A stretch of DNA of 64,000 bases. Origin: Chaetomium olivaceum. Its lineage: Eukaryota; Ascomycota; Sordariomycetes; Sordariales; Chaetomiaceae. The notes beneath the pieces were generated by a model. It ran no database searches. It was given only the letters and a program-made list of their open reading frames with translations, and had not been told where the DNA came from. Within the stretch, counting starts at the first letter, position 1. Each line of letters opens with the position of its first letter. The position numbers were made by a program, and so were the translations under genes. The stretch spans positions 186,001-250,000 of the forward strand of contig JAYWVB010000023.1 in NCBI GenBank assembly GCA_039881045.1, written 5' to 3'. Shown here one piece after another: positions 58,001-64,000 of the stretch.

Positions 58001-60238
58001 CGCAGCTCGTCGCCGCAGGACCGTACTTCCAGGACGCGAACAACCCCAAGGTCCTACTGCGGGTAGGACTGCCCGGTCAGATCGGCGACGTCGAGATGCA
58101 AGACCTGATCATCACGACGCGTGGATCGACCGCCGGTGCTATCCTGATAGAATGGAACATCAAGGCCACCGCCCCTGGGTCGGCAGCGCTGTGGGACTGC
58201 CACGTCCGTATCGGAGGCGCCACAGGAACCGAGCTGACGCCCGACGAGTGCCCTGCCCTGACGAACGGCGTCAATGAAGGGTGCAACGCCGCCAGTCTGA
58301 TGATGCACATCACGCCGTCGTCCTCGGGCTACTTTGAGAACATGTGGCTTTGGGTGGCTGACCATGACATTGAGTGCGTACATACACCAATTCCCGCTAA
58401 TAGCCCCTTAACTTGCCATAACCGTTGTCGAGGATTGTGCTGACCAGGCCGTTTTCTTTTTCACTTTTGTTTTCAGTGACCCCGATCTCGTGGATGCCAA
58501 CAACACCATGATACAAAATTCTGTCTACGCTGCTCGTGGTCTGCTGGTCGAGAGTACACATGCCACTTGGTAAGTAATGAAGCTGAAGCATTCTTTACCC
58601 CTGAATTTTCAGCGTTGTACAGCAATAACAACCCACCCACTAACACCCAATGTGTGTGTCAACAGGCTCTACGGGACCTCGTCTGAGCACGCTGTTTACT
58701 ACCAGTACAATTTCCACAAGGCGCGCAACATCTTCGCTGGCATGATCCAGACTGAGTCGCCGTATTTCCAGCCAACCCCGCCGCCGCCCGCTCCGTTCAC
58801 CGACGCCGTTGGCGTGCTGCCGGGTGACCCCGATTACACGTGCACTCCGGGCGACGAGTTCAGCGGATGCGATCAGTCGTGGGCCGTCATCATCCGGCAG
58901 TCAGAGAACATACTTGTCGCCGGCGCCGGCCTTTACACATGGTTCTCGACCTACACACAAGAGTGCATCGGTTCACAGCTCTGCCAAAAGGCGCTTCTCC
59001 TCCTCGACGATAACTCGGCCAGCGTGCGCATTCAGCATCTCGTCACCATCGGTGCCAAGTACATGGCCGTCATGAACGGCCAAGGTATCCCGGCGGTCGA
59101 CAATCTCAACGTGGACTCGCACCCTTTCTGGTCGCAGGTCTCGGTGCTCGATGTCAGCAGCAACGGCGCCCAGTTCAACGACTTGGTTTGGATTGACCCG
59201 GCCATCTGGGACATGGAGCAGCCTGAATTCACCTGTTCCGACCCTTGCCATGTCAAGATCCCCCCTTGGACGGGCGCCATGAGCACCGTCAATTATCCCC
59301 TGCTCACGGTGAGCGACGGAACCTGGACCAGCACCATCACAAAGGCGCCTCTGACCATCTCGGAATGGATGTTTGAGGAGGTTACCTTGACCCAAGCACC
59401 TAGCAACAAGAACAAACGCGCCCAGGGGTTCAGCGACTTCTGGCCCATTCCCGCCACCACATCGCGCTGGCCCGCCGTCGTCTACACGGGCCCCAACGGG
59501 TCACCGACCACCATCGCGCCGACTGTGGCCTTCCCCACCCCGCCTTCCGCCATCGATGCTGCTGCAGCTCCCCCTCCGACGGGGAGCTGGCCCTCGCGGG
59601 CCATCCGCCCCAGATACGGGTTGGCTTACGAGCCCGTCGTCGAGGAATGCGCCTTCTACGACGAGAGATGCTTCACAAACCCACTCTACTACGGCGACAG
59701 CAGTGGCGGCGGCGGCGGCGGCAGTGATTTTGACGAGAACTGGGCCGACGCCAGCATCACCTGCGCCGACACCGAGACCACCAGCACCACCTCGGCACCC
59801 ACTAAAACCATCACCAAGCCCACAGTCTCCCCCTCACCCTCACCCCGGGTGGTGGACGACCCGATGCAGAATGTGCTCGACTGCTACGACAGCGGGCAGC
59901 GGGCGACGCACCAGCAGCTAGACAACGCCATCGGCGACTTCTGCGAGGACGTGGCGCAGTACGCGGCGTGGAACGACGACCAGCTCCTCACGCAGGACAT
60001 CTCGTTTGGCCGCACGTTCTACCAGGCCTCGACGGGCGCCTGGATCTCGCGCATCAACGTCGACATCAACTTCACCATCCGCAAGGGCTGCACCTGGGAC
60101 ATTAACCGCGCCGACTGCCAGCGCTACCTCAAGGTGCCCGTCGACAGCTGCAACTGTGGCGGCGTCGACGCCAAGCAGGGCGGCATCGTCGAGAACAACT
60201 GCGTCATGTGGAGGATCGATCCGAATACAGTTTGGTGA
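55032..60238 (+). CDS. secreted NucA/NucB-like nuclease + GH55-type beta-1,3-glucanase fusion
   Basis: Exons 55032-55180, 55254-58373, 58477-58569 and 58666-60238 join cleanly to 1,644 residues with no frame break. Signal peptide MASLRFVACLLAFFALHASR. Residues about 80-260 resemble NucA/NucB secreted DNases: GYDLNTGKNSNFRSHNRR, then CDEFPAATWVEGG (about 191-203, the Asp-Glu catalytic-type motif) and GTNTKAEQNWQAEAH. Residues about 260-530 are helical, charged and unassigned. From about 545 is the GH55 fold: paired repeat entries RDYGATGNGVTDDTAAI (about 549) and RDFGATGDGTTDDTAAF (about 910), plus WLYGTSSEHAVYYQYNF. The tail is Thr/Pro-rich with a final Cys domain ending CNCGGVDAKQGGIVENNC. 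GH55 enzymes cleave beta-1,3-glucan. A nuclease fused to a wall enzyme suggests an antagonism role; activity is untested. Confidence 0.88.
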
Positions 60239-61098
60239 TAGATATTACCAGGCCCATTAGTATCAACACCAAATGGATACCGAGGTGGTGGTCAATTTTT
60301 AGGATGTAGTAGAATATGAAATTATTAGGGCAGCTGCTGAGGAATGAAGGCCGATTGCTGTTTCAAAGTCCTCGTGTTGAATCTCGATTACAGGGGAAGT
60401 AGGTACCAGTGAGAGCGTTCAAAGATCGGGCGCTTTGCAGGTTGAGGGTTGCCCGAGTCCATGTAGATATTGAAAGTTCCCCTTATTGTATAATTACTTA
60501 CCTATACTTCCAACTCGTGGATGGGGAAATGATGGTGTTTGGATTTTGACCAAGTCATGTTGGATCGATCTGCCAATGATAATGTCTTTTTCACGACGGG
60601 CAGTGTCATCTGACGAAACTCTCTCTATCGGGAGCTCCTTTCTAGAACCAACTACTGCCTAGGGTGGGGTTGTAGATCCGCCGATGAACGAAGGTACAAA
60701 GTACCTGCTTGTGAACAAGCGCCCTATACTATGAAGATACCCGACAATGGCGGCCAGAGCAGCAAATCGCACACCTAACTTGTACATACATCCCATTGTC
60801 TAACCTCTGTATGTACTGCGTAAGTACCGCTCCCTGACATGATTAGAAAAACAAAGCAAAAGGTCAGTCCCAGACAATTTCGCTTTCAATACCTATTTTT
60901 CGCGCCGGATGCAACTCTGCGCTCCCCAAAAAAAGGTCGTGTAAGTGGTTGCTAGAGCAACCACTTGAGCCAGCTGGCTGTATTGCTATAAAACACAACA
61001 AGGGCACAGGAGAACAAGCAACAGCATGGCCCTGCGATCGAACGTACAGGATTGATTCTCGTTTGCTTTACTTGTCCCAATCAAGCCAACAACTCACG
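60239..61098. other. intergenic region
   Basis: 3' end of the GH55 gene and leader of the next gene. No gene or RNA recognised. Confidence 0.5.
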
Positions 61099-61758
61099 AT
61101 GGACGTCGAGACTCCTCCCATCCCGGCACAACAGACACCCTCGTATGAAGCCCGCAAAGATGCCGGCGAGTTTGTCCAACTCAGTACCGATTTTAGGCGT
61201 CTCCGCTGGTCCCTCAACGGCCCGCTCGCCACATCAATCCAAGTCATGAAAAACCACTGGATCGACTTGGACCCGGACGCCGCCCCCCCCGAAGCCTACT
61301 GCCAGCAGGCCGCCGCCGCCGACGACGGCACCATCACCTCCTGGCACGCCGTCGCGCAATCCCCCTTCACCGAGCCCAAGGTATCGTCCGTCACCATCAA
61401 AGTCGACCCGCTCGAGGACTGGGAGTATGAGTGGCTGGAGCAGAACGAGCCGTACCCCAATGACCCGGACGGGAGCTGCGCCGTGGGGGAGCGGCCGCGG
61501 GACAAAGACGCTCGGCTGGAGGTGAAGGCGACGGGGGAGTTTGTCACGATTCACGACTACGTCTCGGCCGTCCACCCTTGGCTGATGGGCCTGCGTGGGG
61601 ATCTCTTGGCCGCGCTGGCGCTGATGGCCGCGGGGCAGGACGACCCCTTGCCGCCTGAGACCAAGTTGATGGCCGCTTATGGCACCCCGAATAAGATAGT
61701 GGTCGTTCGCGAGCAGGATTGGCCCTCGCGGTATAGGAAGCCGGCTTCGGCTACCTAA
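61099..61758 (+). CDS. hypothetical protein
   Basis: 219 residues, single exon, start MDVETPPIPAQQTPSYEARK; the frame is open 50 codons further upstream but that part looks non-coding. Composition is globular and acidic: a block FRRLRWSLNGPLATSIQVMKNHW region, then DPLEDWEYEWLEQNEPYPND, and a C-terminal helix-rich GLRGDLLAALALMAAGQ. No signal peptide or membrane segment. Conserved-looking aromatic and Trp residues suggest a folded domain, but I do not recognise the family. Confidence 0.65.
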   Translation: MDVETPPIPAQQTPSYEARKDAGEFVQLSTDFRRLRWSLNGPLATSIQVMKNHWIDLDPDAAPPEAYCQQAAAADDGTITSWHAVAQSPFTEPKVSSVTIKVDPLEDWEYEWLEQNEPYPNDPDGSCAVGERPRDKDARLEVKATGEFVTIHDYVSAVHPWLMGLRGDLLAALALMAAGQDDPLPPETKLMAAYGTPNKIVVVREQDWPSRYRKPASAT

Positions 61759-62559
61759 TTAGCAACATCGGCGGGCCCGGCTAGCTGCCAACCGCCAAAG
61801 GGCTACGGTCTACCTTCTTATCTGGAGCCCCTTCTCTTGTATGAGTGGCATCAGATGTGTTTGCCTTAGGCGGAGGTTTGGTCAGGTCTCTTTTTTCATC
61901 TGGAGCTACTGTATACTCAATCAAATTTATATTTATAATAATCCAGCTAGTGTCCAACCCCCCTGTGCAGTACGTAGCTCGTGAAATGTACGTTTCCCGG
62001 GACTATTGGCCTCGCTACCTAATACCTGAACAACAACCAAGTTCCGGGATATCAGTCCGTCGAATTGACGTCCCTACATCGACAAAAGCGTAGTAACATT
62101 TCAATCACTCCACACAAGTCTCATCAGTTTGTTCAATGATAACAAAATGTTGCGGTGTGACGGGCAGTGGTTGCCGTCAGGTCGTACCTGGAACCGTTGC
62201 TCAGACCCACTCCTTCAGTGATTTGTAATGACAGTCGACTGGAGGCGGCGCTTCTGGACACTAGCAGGTGTCAAGTTTTGAATCAAGGTTTCTCGGACTA
62301 ACTATCTACTGAGGCCGTGACCTTCGCGAAGCGAGGCATCGATGCCCTTGCGGAGGCAACTTGTGACATAAGTTAATAACTAATAAGCCTAAGCTAGAAG
62401 GAGAAACAAGCTACGATGGGAGTCCAAAAGTTCGGTTACACCCCTTTATATAAGAAATGTATAGGAAAATGGCCAACCCGCCTTCGAAGCTGCACCAGCT
62501 ACACCACATCGTAAAACAATGACTTTCCGTTAGGTAGAATCAGCTTTCTAGTAAAGTAC
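61759..62559. other. intergenic region
   Basis: AT-richer than the gene before it. No gene, RNA or repeat recognised. Confidence 0.45.
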
Positions 62560-63196
62560 TTTTAATCTATTGCGGAAAGACGAGCAAAAGTAGTACTAGT
62601 TCTTAAGTACTTTGGCGTAGTAGTTCTAAAAGGGGGTAAGGATAGGGGCTCGAGGCTCAATACACCGGAAATAGTACGTTTTAAGAACTCGATTAAACTC
62701 CATCTCATGATACCGATCGTTAACCTCGCCCATACTTTCAACTAGGAGTTCGAGGAGATAGCAGCTCTCCGTAAATTCAAGGTGATTGTAGAGGAAGAAG
62801 AAGAGGTAGAATAAGAGGAGGAAGAGCTACAAACCAACGCCGTATCGCGCAGTATACTCGAGCTCGCCCAGGACACCGATCCGGACAACTTCCCGGAGCC
62901 CAACACTATCATCAGCCAAGAGTTTAAGGTTCCAGTGCCCTAAGACGGCAGTATCGGCTAGATCGGTAAGCTATATAGACGGTCTCGGGCTAGAGACCTT
63001 GGAAACTTCAGCAGCGCTATCTGGACCAGTACGCAGAGGGAGCAATCCCACAAGTGGCCGATCATAAGCAAAGACTTCATAAGCAGGCTTATCGCAGCCA
63101 TCCACCACTCCGTCAAAGCGACGCTCCACCACCCGTACTACACGGACTCATCCTGGCACACTTCCTCGCCGCCAGCTCCCTATTCGCCTACTTAGT
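62560..63196 (+). pseudogene. reading-frame relic with RIP-compatible stops
   Basis: One frame can be followed for about 210 codons, broken only by TAA/TAG codons at sites where CAA/CAG would fit (for example around 62742, 62813, 62941-62943 and 62959-62961). Readable stretches are PEIVRFKNSIKLHLMIPIVN, FEEIAALRKFKVIVEEEEE, DPDNFPEPNTIISQEFKVPV and HKWPIISKDFISRLIAAIHH. All stops need only C-to-T changes, as repeat-induced point mutation makes. Probably an old transposon-borne or duplicated gene; family unknown. Confidence 0.5.
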
Positions 63197-64000
63197 TACC
63201 TAATCGCCGGTCCGGAGCCGGCGCCGCGGCGCCCGCTGGTACCTGCCCCAACCGCGTTAACGAACTACTCGTACCAGTTCAGCTCGTCGACCTCGGGCGC
63301 CTAAACCAAGTCGGCGAGCAGCGGCAAACCTGCGAGGGATCCCTATTCGAGCCGACGTCTGTCACTCAGGTACTAGAACCCCTTACCAAGATCAGCTTGA
63401 GAAACGCCTAACAGAGAGCCAGGAGCGGATATAGGCCGGTACAATGGCTAGGTCCCGGATTATCTACCTATCCCCTCCCCGTCCGCGGGGTGCTTAAGAT
63501 TCGCAGTCCTCGATGCCAACCCGCCGTGGTTCCTATGTTATCAGGCATAAACAAACACTCAGTCACATACACATTTGACAAGACCATTGACGTTTGATGT
63601 TGTTTCCTTCCCCTATTCTTTGCTACTGGCTACTGAAGATCGAGATACTCACAACACACGCCGGAAGAAAGACCAAGGTAAAGACAGAAACCGTGCCAAA
63701 TTATGACAGTAGAAGAAGGAGCCGGGTTGACGATTTGCGGGAAGAAACCAACTCCAACTTGTTACATCGCCCAGAAATAACGAGCACAGGCTGTGCTAAA
63801 TTCATCGATAACTCCCGAGACCGCCCAATGATAAATAACCAAACCAGACAAGAAGGAAAACCCCATCAACTACAAACGTATATGAAGTTTCGTTTCAAGT
63901 CCTCTCAAATAGGTATCCGCCCATTACTCCATTCCATGATTTCGTCTGGAGATCAGCCACTGGGTGCCGCATCACTTGATTCCGAGACCTTGTTTCCAAG
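63197..64000. other. right edge of the window
   Basis: Possibly the remainder of the relic to about 63500, then low-complexity A-rich sequence. No gene recognised up to the end of the window. Confidence 0.4.

Overview
The window is nuclear DNA of a filamentous ascomycete. Genes have short introns (about 50-100 bp, GT..AG, often with a CTAAC/CTGAC branch site). Products are typical of Pezizomycotina: UstYa-family proteins, a LysM/chitin-binding protein, a GH55 glucanase, and a pogo/Fot1-type DNA transposon. Coding GC is high and protein flavour fits Sordariomycetes, probably Sordariales. I cannot name a species.

0-30 kb is mostly housekeeping: HMG-CoA synthase (ERG13), a BCS1-like AAA ATPase, a Gly/Pro-rich hypothetical protein, two single-pass membrane proteins of unknown function, COQ3 (ubiquinone synthesis), RIB3 (riboflavin synthesis), UTP14 (18S rRNA processing), mitochondrial ribosomal protein mL41, a hormone-sensitive-lipase-like hydrolase, a RING-H2 protein and a small mitochondrial-type protein. 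34.2-36.3 kb holds an N-myristoylation-type STK32/YANK-like kinase. Long gene-poor stretches lie at 6.3-9.1, 9.8-13.0, 30.4-34.2 and 36.3-39.0 kb.

39-49 kb is the most interesting accessory region. A copper amine oxidase, three UstYa-family (DUF3328) genes, a relic of an aminoglycoside-phosphotransferase-like gene and a small secreted protein lie together. The small protein has two near-identical 35-residue repeats, each with a Lys-Arg kexin site, plus a degenerate third copy of the repeat core. This gene set looks like a fungal RiPP cluster of the dikaritin/victorin type with a core peptide I do not recognise.

49-52.5 kb is repeat-rich. It has a tRNA-like SINE candidate, a complete 1,842-bp pogo/Fot1-like element with perfect 48-bp terminal inverted repeats and a TA target duplication, and fragments of a kinase and a membrane-protein gene.

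52.7-60.2 kb holds a divergently transcribed secreted pair: a LysM + CBM18 + Cys-rich-repeat protein, and a 1,644-residue protein combining a NucA/NucB-like nuclease region with a two-lobed GH55-type beta-1,3-glucanase and a Cys-rich tail. The pairing suggests a wall-targeting, nuclease-bearing antagonism system. After one more hypothetical gene (61.1-61.8 kb), the window ends in a reading-frame relic whose stops all fit C-to-T changes (RIP-like).

Many genes show one-base frame breaks, mostly in homopolymers or low-complexity tracts. Because the affected set includes essential genes, I read most of these as consensus/assembly indels, not as pseudogenes.
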